Shown piece by piece: positions 52,552-62,257 of a stretch of DNA of 64,000 nt (its first letter is position 1; each line of letters opens with the position of its first letter). The stretch comes from Clostridiales bacterium (GTDB taxonomy: Bacteria > Bacillota > Desulfotomaculia > Desulfotomaculales > VENG01). The notes under the pieces are model-generated. The model ran no database searches. It was not told the origin of the DNA and saw nothing but the letters and a program-made list of their open reading frames with translations. The stretch lies in NCBI GenBank assembly GCA_016278505.1, contig JADQBQ010000033.1, positions 45,960-109,959 of the forward strand, given 5' to 3'. Made by a program: the position numbers and the translations under genes.

Positions 52552-53148
52552 TTAACACACCCCCTTTCGTACGTACTGGAAAGATTTATCCGCCTTGCTG
52601 ATCATGTATGTCCCTAAAGGAGTAATACTGAAAACCTGCCAGGTCAGACCCATCGTGGTAGCAGTAATCAATTCTTCCTGTAGTTGTATAGCGGTGCTTA
52701 TCCCAAACATTAGCATTAGAAAGGCCAGGGAAGATACTTTTAGCATAATTGCTTTTCTCTTCACCAATGTTTTTTGCGTCTTTACAGGTGCCCAGGCGGT
52801 GGTTGCCAATAGCATAATTGTATAAACACCTATAAGTAAGAACATATCCATGGATACTTTCAAAGCAAGATAACCGATGGCCATAAAAACAGATGTGGAA
52901 AGGACAGTGCAGGAATAAAAATTTGAACAATGAGTTCCTCCCGAAAGGGAGCGAAAAATTATGGCCGAAATTAAAGCAGCCAGAACGGTGGGGAAAATAT
53001 TTAGTAAGTAGGCGGTTATCATAATAATTATTGTCTGAACCGTGATATTAATAATAATCTCCAATCCGTACGCAACAACTTCCACGGGCCGTTCGAAACT
53101 GGCTTCCCGAACCAACGCTGAAGCCAACCGGTCAGCTAATTGCTTCAT
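52552..53148 (-). CDS. agrB: AgrB-type autoinducer-processing membrane protease
   Basis: 198 residues from ATG at 53148 (GAGGTG nine bases upstream). Four to six hydrophobic segments. The catalytic His and Cys lie in FRSLSGGTHCSNFYSCTVL, matching the family's GG-H-(6)-C pattern. AgrB removes the AgrD C-terminal tail and helps cyclise and export the peptide. It starts 13 bases after the kinase stop and ends two bases before agrD, so synthesis is coupled. Confidence 0.95.
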   Translation of the reverse strand: MKQLADRLASALVREASFERPVEVVAYGLEIIINITVQTIIIMITAYLLNIFPTVLAALISAIIFRSLSGGTHCSNFYSCTVLSTSVFMAIGYLALKVSMDMFLLIGVYTIMLLATTAWAPVKTQKTLVKRKAIMLKVSSLAFLMLMFGISTAIQLQEELITATTMGLTWQVFSITPLGTYMISKADKSFQYVRKGVC

Positions 53149-53161
53149 TTTTCTGAACACC

Positions 53162-53998
53162 TCAGTATGGCAATATAATGGCACAAAGCACTTTATCCCC
53201 GGTATTTTGCAATTCTACTTTACCGTAATAACTACCAATAATCTTATTAACGGTATGCAAGCCAACTCCTTGGTGTCCTTCCTTACTCGATACACCCGGT
53301 TCAAAAGGTTGTATATCTTTCGGAATCTTCCCCGGATTAATAATTTCAAAATATATTTTAGAATCCAGTCTGTATATCTTAAGACTTACCAGTCTCTCTT
53401 TTTCCGGGTAAGATATAGCTTCATCGAAGGCATTATCAATAACATTCCCAAGAACCTTAACCAGATCATGAGCCTTTATATTTAATGCAGACAATTTACA
53501 TTCAATATTAATCTGAAAGTTAATATTCTTTAGAACTGCTTTACTGTGCTTGGCCTTTAACAATGCAGCTACCTCGGGCCGGTCAGTAATTATCATTTCG
53601 TTGAGCTGCCGGGTTTCTTTAAAGACATCCGAGATATATTCCTTTGCCGCATCGTTCATATCCTGGACCAGCATTCCGTACAGAGTTTGAACGTGATTGC
53701 CGAAATCGTGCCGCTGGGCTTTCATTGTCTGGAACAACTCTTCCATGCTGTCAGAAAAAGCCGCCTGGGAATCTAGTTCCGCTTCTTTTTCCACCAGTTG
53801 AAGAAGTGATCTGATTAAAAAACCGTTTACAATCAACCCCGCAATAAGTGAAAAGGAAATGCCCGTGATGAGAATATCTTTGGGTATGGTGGAAAAGACA
53901 TTTTGAGAGCTTACATACAGGCTACCGTTCATAATACTCAATAACATAATCAAGATAATAAACGACATGATCAGGTATAATGTCAATTTTTCTCTCAC
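53162..53998 (-). CDS. AgrC-like GHKL histidine kinase, short form with two membrane helices
   Basis: 278 residues from GTG at 53998 (AAAGGTG upstream; an in-frame GTG at 54007 is too close). Two N-terminal hydrophobic segments (about 5-22 and 40-62), then the SPOB-like dimerisation helix with the phospho-acceptor (KAQRHDFGNHVQTLYGML) and an ATPase domain with N-box (NVIDNAFDEAI) and G-box (GVGLHTVNKIIGSY). AgrC receptors normally have six helices. The protein encoded 17 bases upstream has about four to five, so the receptor seems split in two. Confidence 0.88.
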   Translation of the reverse strand: MREKLTLYLIMSFIILIMLLSIMNGSLYVSSQNVFSTIPKDILITGISFSLIAGLIVNGFLIRSLLQLVEKEAELDSQAAFSDSMEELFQTMKAQRHDFGNHVQTLYGMLVQDMNDAAKEYISDVFKETRQLNEMIITDRPEVAALLKAKHSKAVLKNINFQINIECKLSALNIKAHDLVKVLGNVIDNAFDEAISYPEKERLVSLKIYRLDSKIYFEIINPGKIPKDIQPFEPGVSSKEGHQGVGLHTVNKIIGSYYGKVELQNTGDKVLCAIILPY

Positions 53999-54015
53999 GA
54001 TAAACACCTTTATTT

Positions 54016-54480
54016 CTAATTATTCAGGTTGAACAGATATAAATTTCTACGCTTTAAGAGGTAGTACAATGCACCCATGATTATCAAACCCGGCAAAGGA
54101 AATAACACAACAAAGCTTGGAACCTGCATAACCTGCCTGTAATCAATTCCAGTCAAATAGGTAAGAACAGGCTGCAGTATAACATCCAGCGTTATTTTAA
54201 TAATAACGCTGATTGATACGGCAATTATGCATTTTACCGGAGAAATTCGGGTAAAGAGGTGGATTAAGATAACAATCACCATGGTTTGTAAGATTGTGTG
54301 TAACCCAAAAGGGATGTTTAAATGCCAAATTATATAGCAGAAAGGTGCATAAACCAGAGACGAATACATTACAGGTAACAGCGTTAGCCGGTAATTTGTC
54401 AGGTGCAAACCCAGGATTATAATCAAAAAAGCCTCCGGAACAGAATAGAAAACGATTACAGGCCAGGGTAAATCGTACAT
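54016..54480 (-). CDS. Membrane sensor protein of the agr locus (split AgrC receptor part)
   Basis: 154 residues, four to five hydrophobic segments (VIVFYSVPEAFLIIILGLHL, SSLVYAPFCYIIWHL, HTILQTMVIVILIHLF, CIIAVSISVIIKITLDVIL, FVVLFPLPGLIIMGALYYL), ending in a basic cytoplasmic tail (KRRNLYLFN). ATG at 54480 is preferred over 54522 because GGAGGGAG lies just upstream. The following kinase is not in the same frame. Two broken paralogues (48600 and 60832) show the same separate reading unit, which argues against a sequencing frameshift. Together with the kinase helices it would rebuild a six-helix AgrC sensor. Confidence 0.78.
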   Translation of the reverse strand: MYDLPWPVIVFYSVPEAFLIIILGLHLTNYRLTLLPVMYSSLVYAPFCYIIWHLNIPFGLHTILQTMVIVILIHLFTRISPVKCIIAVSISVIIKITLDVILQPVLTYLTGIDYRQVMQVPSFVVLFPLPGLIIMGALYYLLKRRNLYLFNLNN

Positions 54481-54492
54481 ACTACCAAACTC

Positions 54493-54513
54493 CCTCCAGG
54501 TTTTTACTGGAGG
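54493..54513 (-). promoter_or_regulatory. Hairpin that masks the sensor gene ribosome site
   Basis: Minus strand CCTCCAG-TAAAAAC-CTGGAGG; the second arm contains the GGAGG of the ribosome site. The same arms occur at copy 1 (about 48832-48852); copy 3 (60800-60822) has a base change. Confidence 0.6.
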
Positions 54514-54585
54514 TTTCGCCATATTTTTTCAATATCCTGTTTTTAAATTACATTTTTGGCAACAAGAATCCTTCTGGACGGGTCT

Positions 54586-54614
54586 GAAATGCCGGTTTAG
54601 GGGCGCGAAATGCC
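54586..54614. promoter_or_regulatory. Paired direct repeats, candidate AgrA operator (intact locus)
   Basis: GAAATGCC at 54586-54593 and 54607-54614, 21 bp apart, between the agr operon and the divergent small ORF. Confidence 0.6.
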
Positions 54615-54642
54615 AGGTAATTATGAGAGAGGAATAGATTGT

Positions 54643-54792
54643 ATGGGAGTGAGTATTTCCATGTTAACTTTTATCCGGCAATTCGAACCCTTAAAGCGGG
54701 AGGTTAAGCCCAGGGTATTGAAAAGGCAGTCTTTGGTAAATACAATTGGAACTAGACTAGGAGGAAATAAAATGGAAAAGAGGGTAGTGTAA
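54643..54792 (+). CDS. Small cationic protein divergent from agr operon
   Basis: 49 residues from ATG at 54643 (AGAGAGG upstream). Basic: LTFIRQFEPLKREVKPRVLK, RQSLVNTIGTRLGG, ending KMEKRVV. The first half is conserved at copy 1 (VSIFRLTSIRQFEPLKREV, then TAG) and copy 3. It is transcribed away from the agr genes downstream of the operator-like repeats, as expected for an AgrA-controlled effector peptide. A second ATG with AGGAGG at 54772 would give only six residues. Coding status is uncertain. Confidence 0.45.
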   Translation: MGVSISMLTFIRQFEPLKREVKPRVLKRQSLVNTIGTRLGGNKMEKRVV

Positions 54793-54928
54793 AATTATTC
54801 CAATAAAGGGGGTATTTGATGGAATAACTGAGTGCTTCTCACTGTGATGTGCCGGAAAGAGACAGGGAGTTGCTGGCTTCTACGCACCAGAATCTTTTAA
54901 AGTTCTTGTTACTCGAAGTATAGCAAAC

Positions 54929-55422
54929 ATGGCACTTTTTTTATCCATAGCACAGGTACCGGAAGCAGAAATAAAGGCAGTCATGGGGCATACTATCAGC
55001 ACGTATGTTCACGACGTAGAAGCAGTATCAAAAAACGGGTGTACGCTTATTTGTGTATCATCTTCAACTAAGTCAAGTGGAACTCAATTCGAACAAGAAA
55101 AAACTGAGAACTTAGTTTATGTGCTTCGCGGGTCTTCTGCTTCGGTTTTCGAACCTTTTATATGTATTGCGAAATGTGGTAGCGAAGGATGCGTTTTGCG
55201 TATGCGGACGATAACGAGTGCTTAATGGATAAAGTTGGTGGTAATGAAACTATGATAATCATTCAGGTTAAAGCTATAGCGGATGAAAAGAAAATGTATA
55301 CACTTGCCCGGTTTGCAGAATTTAATCATACAGATGGGATAACAAAAAAATATAGGGATAGAAGGGGGGGGTATTTAATTGACCATAAAAGAAAGCCTAC
55401 GATAACCTTTGTTTTGAAGTAA
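54929..55422 (+). pseudogene. Tyrosine-recombinase-like C-terminal scrap and unidentified frames
   Basis: ALFLSIAQVPEAEIKAVMGH then TISTYVHDVEAV resembles the C-terminal RxxR/GH-TYxH end of integrase-type recombinases, but no catalytic domain precedes it. Two further short frames (to 55225 and 55189-55422) are not recognised and lack ribosome sites. Confidence 0.4.
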
Positions 55423-55693
55423 AAATTGTAGAGTGTTGTCTGATTTACACTATTTCATTAGTCAAATATGTTTTCAAAACTGATCACATTTTTGGTTTCT
55501 TTTTTGGGGAGGAGGTGAGAATATTGCATCAATTATCACGAGATCCTCTGTAAAAAATTGAAGTATATTTGGCACCAAAGGGGTACAGCCATGACAATCA
55601 CATAATGTAATCTTTTTCAATTTCAATTGATTATCAATCATCCTTTGATAAATTCAATCAAAAAAAATAAAGTATTGAGGGGGATATTATAAA
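55423..55693. other. AT-rich leader region
   Basis: No sizeable gene. GGGGAGGAGGTGAG at about 55508-55521 precedes a TTG frame of only nine codons. The rest probably holds the promoter of the next secreted protein. Confidence 0.45.
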
Positions 55694-56836
55694 ATGCGCA
55701 AATCATGCAAAAAAATCATTAACTTAGTACTGATTATGCTGATGATAGTTGCTTTTCCTTTGATGGCTATTGCAAGGGATACGGATTACAGTGAAGGTGA
55801 TTCATTTATATGGTCTCCTGATCAATATGACTCTAGCTATAACGATGGCTATAGCTACTTATTTACTTATACAACTCTTGAGTGGTCTAACTCGGGGGCA
55901 GAAGAAGTTAACGATAGGTTGAGTAACTTTTGGGATTACTATACAATGGAGTTGAATAATATAGAGGATGAACATATAGGGAGTATTGGTGGAACTACAG
56001 AACTTCCTGACGGGAGTTGGGATCCTGAAGATGATGATGGAAATGGTTTATCGGAAGAATTAGAATATTATTGGGCAAATACAGACTTAGAGGGTAATGT
56101 TAATTATGATTTTGATACAACATGGGGAAAAGTTGAAAGTTCAGGTAGTGGGGATTTTGATTTAATTGCTCAGATGGGACCTTTGCATCAGGGTTGGGAT
56201 TATGATCTTCTTGATCGTTTTTCCTATAATTACGATAGTATAGTTTATAATCCAACAAAAAATTGGCTCACCAAATTTATTTCAAAGTTGAGATTATCTA
56301 AAGCGCATGCATCTGAAAAAAGTAGAGTGGAGCAGTATAAGATTAATTATGATATAGTTTTTAATGTAATTAATAACAATGGAGAGATTGATGTTTTTCC
56401 AATAAAAGTGACAGATGTAGACAAATATACAAAATCTCAATTGAAGGCAGCTAAAAAACTTATAGATGAAAAAAATGATAACATTAATTGTACTATAACT
56501 TTCAATAAGCCCTTGGATATTAATGCGATGTCTGAATTTGGTTTTGAAAATGGATACTTTGAATTTATAGGACAAAAAGGGAATGAAAAAATAAATGGGT
56601 TTATCATGAATAATGAAAAAGGCTTGCAACTTTTAAAGACATATAAAGAAAAAATAGATGTGGAAGGTATTGTTGCTTATACTGGCAAAATAGACTACTT
56701 AAAACTCCAAAAGCTCATTGAGTCAGACAAATTAGCCATTGCTGATGTTACAGAAACTTTAATTAAAGAAAAACTAAAGCAAAAATACCCGAATGTAAAG
56801 CTGGATATCCATGTGCCCCACCTTTACAATAAATAA
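55694..56836 (+). CDS. Secreted protein of unknown function
   Basis: 380 residues. Signal peptide (MRKSCKKIINLVLIMLMIVA, FPLMAIA cleavage). Mature N-terminal part is acidic and aromatic-rich (YSEGDSFIWSPDQYDSSYND, DDDGNGLSEELEYYW, possibly calcium-binding). The C-terminal part (about 215-380) is Lys-rich alpha/beta (FNVINNNGEIDVFPIKVTDV, LQKLIESDKLAIADVTETLI). No family recognised. GAGGGGG lies upstream of the ATG. It is not followed by an obvious partner. Confidence 0.65.
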   Translation: MRKSCKKIINLVLIMLMIVAFPLMAIARDTDYSEGDSFIWSPDQYDSSYNDGYSYLFTYTTLEWSNSGAEEVNDRLSNFWDYYTMELNNIEDEHIGSIGGTTELPDGSWDPEDDDGNGLSEELEYYWANTDLEGNVNYDFDTTWGKVESSGSGDFDLIAQMGPLHQGWDYDLLDRFSYNYDSIVYNPTKNWLTKFISKLRLSKAHASEKSRVEQYKINYDIVFNVINNNGEIDVFPIKVTDVDKYTKSQLKAAKKLIDEKNDNINCTITFNKPLDINAMSEFGFENGYFEFIGQKGNEKINGFIMNNEKGLQLLKTYKEKIDVEGIVAYTGKIDYLKLQKLIESDKLAIADVTETLIKEKLKQKYPNVKLDIHVPHLYNK

Positions 56837-56924
56837 CATTATTATAAAGCTTGCTTAAGAATAATTCCCGGTATAGAACATATGCCATATAGAGATAAGC
56901 GTCTGTATGTACAGTATGGCTAAA

Positions 56925-57130
56925 CTAAATTGAACCACTGCTGGAAGCTTCGATATGTTCAGCATACCTTGGGGCATTATTTGGTATGTTTTGGCTATAG
57001 TATCTACCAATTAGACTCCATCCATCGGAATAACCCTTGAGAAAAAATGCTGGTACTATACCGTATTTCTCTTCTGTTTCCTTGATTAACCAGCCCCACA
57101 GGCTTTTCTGGCTTACAAAGTTAATGTTAA
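56925..57130 (-). pseudogene. Unidentified coding remnant (minus strand)
   Basis: KVELNINFVSQKSLWGWLIK, ETEEKYGIVPAFFLKGYSDG and a stop after SSSGSI look like a real protein C-terminus. A weak second copy (KEYSDGWIFTPISHYS) is readable on the minus strand near 61840-61895. Family unknown. Confidence 0.4.
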
Positions 57131-58059
57131 GCTCAACCTTTGTCCGAGCAGCTGCCGGGGACGGAAATGGTAGCCAGATAGAGCAGGCTAACATCGACCC
57201 GGAAATCGCTGCGGAATACACCTCTTTGGCTGCAAAAGTTTCTACCAAGCAATTAACCAAGCTAAAGCAGGAATATATGGCATCATCGCCAGCCCTGCAT
57301 TGCGATCCTGCTTCCAATCTATTGGCTGTACTCCAAGAAGAGCATAATTTTTCACCTGCCAAAGCCCGGGCTTACCTGCGCATGCTGCAAAAACATGCTG
57401 AGAAAGCTAACCAAAGCCGCCCGGATACAAGTATAGTATTTTACGCTGTCTCCGACCGGGAACCGCCAGGTAGGCCGCTAGCTGAATGCAACCTGGTACC
57501 TGTACAACTCTCCTATGTGCACAAAGAAGACGAAGATCTAATTAACCCTGATTCCACCTCCAGGCTCAAATGGCAGCGCATCCTACGTTACACCACCGAG
57601 GCCAAAAGCCGGGGGGCATACTTAAGTCAGCCGGATCTGGCTTACCTTTTGGGCGTGCACCCGGAAGTAATCCAAAAACAGATGCAGAACCATGCCAAAG
57701 TTATTGTGCCCACCAGGGGCAACCTGGCGGATATGGGTCCGGGCATTTCCCACATGGCTCGCATTGTAGAACTTTACATGCAAGGCTACACTGAAACCCA
57801 GATCAAACACCGCACCGGGCACAGCTATGAAAGCATTGAAGCTTACCTCAAAAACTTCTCTACCTACGTGGGCCTTGTTGAGCAGGGAATGCCTAAAAAC
57901 TTGATTCGCAAGGCCATGGGCAAATCCATGCGGGTGGTCAACTCTTGCGCCCATCTGTATGAAAAGTTTAATACGCCTGATTACCAGTGGGCGTTTATGA
58001 AACTCCGCCGCATATTCCAGCGTGAAGAGGCTGCAAAAAAAAAGGGGGTGATTACATAA
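57131..58059 (+). pseudogene. DUF1670-like protein, 5' end lost
   Basis: The frame (open from 57037) becomes protein-like from about 57131: NLLAVLQEEHNFSPAKARAY, YLSQPDLAYLLGVHPEVIQK, GNLADMGPGISHMARIVELY, MQGYTETQIKHRTGHSYESI, YLKNFSTYVGLVEQGMPKNL. This is the layout of DUF1670 proteins, with HTH-like repeats. The upstream part is the antisense of an unrelated remnant, so the true start is missing. Role unknown; possibly a mobile-element protein. Confidence 0.6.
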
Positions 58060-58076
58060 CCGCCAAGAGGTTCTCC

Positions 58077-58952
58077 ATGTATGAACCTCTGCGGGAGAAA
58101 AACCTTTTCAATGCCCAGCGCGCAGAACTTATCCGGCGTTTTGACCTGAACAAAGAATCCTGGCTGGCAGAAGAAGTCGTCTACAGGGTTGAAGAGGCGC
58201 TTACCGCCAGCGAGGAAGAAGACAGCATCAGCCGTCTTTATCCCGGCCAGCTGTTAACAGTCTGCCGGGGCAAATGAGTGGTTCTGCCTCTGCTCACAGA
58301 AGAAATTGCAGAAAACCTTTTACGTAACGGCCGCTTCCAAAGTGCTAAACAGCAGGTAATGACCGATGTGCAAGATGCCGTGGCCCGGGAAGTCCCGGAG
58401 GTAAAAGCCCGGGATGTACAAAAGATCATCGCTCCCCGGGAACTAATACCACACAATGGCTACGGCAAAATCTGTCCGACTTAATCAGTCAAGTATCTTA
58501 GCGGTAAACTAGCCCCGCCGGAAGAGGTGGGTGCCAAACCACGTGAATGGCCTGCTGAAACTGATATTTGGCTGCCTGCTGAGGTTGTGGATTCCCTAGT
58601 TGATTATTTAACCAAGGAAGAAAGCATCAGTTCTAAAAAAGCTTCCGCCATGGTCTTTCGTCTCGCCTACCTGCGAGAAATATTCTGTCCCCAGGTAAAC
58701 AAGCTAAAACCGGGCCAAGTTACCTGGATAGGCATTAGTGCCACTAGACAGGCTCAAGTGGGATTAAAGAACGGCCTACCGCAACCTGGTGCCGCTGGTA
58801 CTCACGCTGCACACCAAAGAAGAGCTCAAGCAGCTGGCCAAAGTCAAAAACATTGATTTAGCGATTCGGGTTATACCGGTTACCATCGCGTTTGACACCC
58901 CAAATCTTGAAACCAGCATAAACACTGGACTTTTTAGGACATAGGTATTGCG
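58077..58952 (+). pseudogene. Second DUF1670-associated reading frame, broken
   Basis: ATG at 58077 starts MYEPLREKNLFNAQRAELIR. The same frame continues past an in-frame TGA (58275-58277, after TVCRGK) and a TAA (58482-58484, after GKICPT), then WLPAEVVDSLVDYLTKEESI, YLREIFCPQVNKLKPGQVTW. Near 58770 it shifts frame (YRNLVPLVLTLHTKEELKQL, DLAIRVIPVTIAFDTP). Either one gene with two stops and a frameshift, or two adjacent genes. Confidence 0.55.
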
Positions 58953-58970
58953 TTCCACAACATTTTTCAC

Positions 58971-60435
58971 TTAGGGCCTGTTTTCTGCATATATATCCAA
59001 CAATTGCATATGATTAGGAGGCCTTGTTCCGGTAGCTTTAAAGGCCATATATGCTTCTCCCTGTAATTCACTGCGGGTTAAATATGCCTGGTCTTCGAAA
59101 CTCACCTTTACCGCTTGCATCTGGGCCAGATTTCGCATCACTTTACGGCAGCTAAGGCCTGGTTTAATATCCCGAAGCTTTTTCTGCAGGGTGGATTCCA
59201 GTACTAAGGCCAGATAGCATACCATGACATGCCCTCTTATGCGGCTGTCAGTCCAGTGATAGATAGGGTCTTAAGTCGAGACCTGATTTGAGTTCCCGGA
59301 AAGCTCGTTCTACTTTCCAGAGGTCTTTGTATGCCAGTGCTACTTGTTCTGTGGGCAAATCAGAGTTAGTCAATAGAAGGTACTTACCGTCAAACCGTTC
59401 TTCCCGTTTCAGAGCTTCCCGGTTAATAGTTGCGGCCTTGCCGTTTACGTTAAGGTAGCGGCGATAGCCACGGTTGCCGACAAGGCTTTTGGTGCCGCCT
59501 TTTAAGAGCTTTTGCTCTAACTTTGCAACCATGCTTTTGCGGGCCAGGCGGCGCATGCGCATGCCGACAATGTATTCCATGCCGCATTCTCTTAGCTCTT
59601 TTAAGATCTTTTGGCTGACCATTCCCCGATCTCCCACCATGATAACTCTGGTGATGCTGAATCTTTTTCTAAGGTCATCCACTATGGACTTAAAGGTCTT
59701 GGTGTCGTTGGTGTTGCCGGGAAAGATTTGATGGGCTACCGGAATTCCTTCTTTGGTCATTAGTACGCCAATTACTATTTGCAGCCGGTCGGGACGTTTA
59801 TTTTTGGAGAAGCCGTATTTGGCTAAGTCTTCCGGGCCACTGCCTTCAAAGTAGGTGGATGTGGTGTCCCAGAATACCAGGTCTAGTTCCATGTTGAAAA
59901 GGCTTCTTATGCGGTCAAATAGTTTTACTTCCGGCTTTTCTTTGTGCTCGGCCAGGAAATCCAGGGCTTTGTAAAAATGCTGTAGTTTAAGTTCTTTGAA
60001 CTCTGGACGGTGTACGGTGTCTGTCCATTCACTGACGCCTAGTTTTGATTAGGGGTCACATAAACGGTTTAGTACCATGGCGAAGGCGGCCTCTTCCAAC
60101 GTTGATGTTTTTTCGGTGGAACTCAAAAAGGTGCGCAGCTGGGGGCCTAGGGAGAGTTCTTCCCACAGGCGGCGGAAAACCAGTGCCGGGCCCCACTGTT
60201 TGGTCCACTCTACCTTGAGGTTTTCGGGCCGGCTTTTAATCCAGGTTTCCTTGGAGAATTTACTGAGGTGCTCTATAAGGTTGTCGATCTCTCCTTCTTG
60301 AAGTTGTTCCAGCCGTCCCAGGTTGGCTATTACCTTTTGCCGCACTTTACCGTTCTCACGGTAGCCTTGCACTATTTGAACATATGTCCGGACTGTGCCG
60401 TCTTTGTTTTTGTTGGTGGTTTTACGAATATACAT
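58971..60435 (-). mobile_element. IS1634/IS4-type transposase, inactivated
   Basis: From ATG at 60435: YIRKTTNKNKDGTVRTYVQI, GYRENGKVRQKVIANLGRLE, then in-frame TAA at 60049-60051; same frame continues with LVFWDTTSTYFEGSGPEDLA (first catalytic Asp), ITRVIMVGDRGMVSQKIL (second Asp), YKDLWKVERAFRELKSGLDL (catalytic Glu). After LRPY a one-base shift near 59265 breaks the frame before HVMVCYLALVLESTLQKKL. Terminal repeats not resolved. Confidence 0.85.
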
Positions 60436-60597
60436 AACACAACTATTATACCATACTGCTTCAGGTAATAACAGGTAGTAAGTGGCAGACGTGACACAAC
60501 ACTTTTGGAGATTTTTGCTCATTCAAATTTGCAAAGCCTTGATTTTACTGTATTGTTGTTTTTGGAATAGGCCTAAAATGGGGGTTGGCTGTCAAAC

Positions 60598-61281
60598 TTG
60601 AGCCTAACCTCCCGCTTTAAGGTCTCGAATTGCCGGATAGAAGTTAACCTGAAAATACTCACAGCCCTACCACCTTTTTAGTTCTTCATAATTACCTGGC
60701 ATTTCGCGCCCTTAAACCGGCATTTCAGACCCGTGTGGAAGGATTCTAGTTGCCAAAAATGTAATTTAAAAAACAGGATATTGAAAAAATATGGCGAAAC
60801 CTCCAGTAAAAACCTGGAAGGAGATGATAGTATGTACGATTTATCGTAGCCTGTAATCGTTTTCTATTCTGTTCCGGAATGTTTATTAACTGTACTCCTA
60901 GGTTCGTACCTGATAAATTACCGTCTTACTCTGTTATCTGTAATACAGACGTCCCTGGTTTTGCACCTTCCTGGTTTTGCACCTTTCTCTTATATAATTT
61001 GGCATTTGGACATCCCTTTCGGTTTACACACAATCTTACAAACCATGGTGATTGTTATCTTAATCCACTTCTTTAACCGGATTTCTCCGGTTAAGTGCAT
61101 AATTGCCGTATCAACCGGCGTGATTATTAAAATAACGCTGGAAGTTATACTGCAGCCTATCCTTACCTATATAACTGGTATTGATTACAGGCAAGTTATG
61201 CGAGTTCCAACCTTCATTGTATTGTTTCCCTTGCCGGGTTTGATAATCATGGGTGCCTGGTATTACCTCTTAAGGCAATAG
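60598..61281 (+). pseudogene. agr-type leader and membrane sensor, inverted copy 3
   Basis: Reverse-oriented copy of the intact locus: the divergent small ORF start (60600-60665, minus), the operator pair GGCATTTC at 60698 and 60719, the hairpin leader, then ATG at 60832 (MYDLS, TAG at 60847-60849, PVIVFYSVPECLLTVLLG). A 16-base tandem duplication (CCTGGTTTTGCACCTT) lies near 60953-60985. The rest (YIIWHLDIPFGLHTILQTMV to WYYLLRQ) is intact. No kinase gene follows. Confidence 0.85.
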
Positions 61282-61535
61282 GATAAACAACTCTCATGGC
61301 ACAGCCTCCTTTTATTAATAATTAAGAAGACATTGACTGAACCATCACACATTTAACTAAGAGCTAAAACAATAATCAGCGTGCGGTCTAATAGATGCAC
61401 TTATTTGTGCTTGAAAGATGATTCTTACACTGGTTAAAATACTCTTAAAACTAAGTATAGCCCAGTGGTGAAAGCCGATCCGTTTTTTTATTACTATTTG
61501 TGCCCAAAAGCGGTAGCGGCGGAATGGAGATTAAA
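61282..61535. other. Stretch without an identifiable gene
   Basis: Sequence after the sensor copy is unrelated to the intact agr locus; no kinase, AgrB or AgrD remnant seen. Confidence 0.5.
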
Positions 61536-61811
61536 ATGAAACTTTTCAATATACTTAGTAATTGGATTTGGGGTATAGGTTTTATCTTAGCATTATTTTT
61601 TACTATCTATTCGTTTACAAAAAAAACAAATGTTTTTTCTACCATTGCTGCAATTTTCTTATTAATAATTTTTGTTTTTTTTATGCTTCCCTTTACTTTC
61701 TTACCGTTTGATAGAGTTTTAAATGATAGTCAAGCTGTATACTTCTTAGCGCTGGTATATTTCATTGGTTTTACTTCATCAATAATAGGTTTTATTAAAG
61801 CAAAAAAATAA
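61536..61811 (+). CDS. Small membrane protein
   Basis: 91 residues from ATG at 61536 (TGGAGA upstream). Three hydrophobic segments (WIWGIGFILALFFTIYSF, TIAAIFLLIIFVFFMLPFTF, AVYFLALVYFIGFTSSIIGF) and a basic tail (IKAKK). No family recognised; AT-rich. Confidence 0.55.
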   Translation: MKLFNILSNWIWGIGFILALFFTIYSFTKKTNVFSTIAAIFLLIIFVFFMLPFTFLPFDRVLNDSQAVYFLALVYFIGFTSSIIGFIKAKK

Positions 61812-62257
61812 GCACTGGTCCTAAAACTAGGCTTCACATTCTAGAGTAATGACTTATTGGAGTAAAAATCCATCCATCAGAATACTCCTTAAGTGGCTGT
61901 TCGAAAAGCCTAATTCTTCACTGAAAAAATAAAATGGATCTCCAGCACTATACCAATTAATGGTTTAAAAAAACTCTTCACGCCTACTAGTTAGGACCTG
62001 CTGAACAGTCCTAAACACCAGAATGAGAGTCCACCAAAAGCCGGATTATATCGGAAATGGTATCGTAGAAAAAAGGACAAAAGGATACGGAGCCTACGCT
62101 CTAAGTTCATCACCTCAAAATATTTCTGGCTACCTTTTATTTAATCTTTTCGAACAGACTCTTATAGGTTTTCCACATCAACTAAATAAAAATTCCAAAA
62201 AAACAGAATATACAAATTACAATGCTTCAGCTAATCTTTTGAGGAGGATGAACAAAT
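61812..62257. other. Stretch without an assignable gene
   Basis: A weak remnant on the minus strand near 61840-61895 resembles 56925-57130. A plus frame at 62023-62271 has no ribosome site and is not supported. Confidence 0.4.

Noticed and set aside
54016..54522. Start of the agr sensor at 54522
   Set aside because: The first fourteen codons cover the conserved hairpin, and the ATG at 54480 has a proper GGAGGGAG site; the upstream ATG has none.
58275..58277. In-frame TGA as a selenocysteine codon
   Set aside because: No selenoprotein family match, no SECIS-like hairpin seen just after it, and the same frame has a later TAA and a frameshift, so decay is the simpler explanation.
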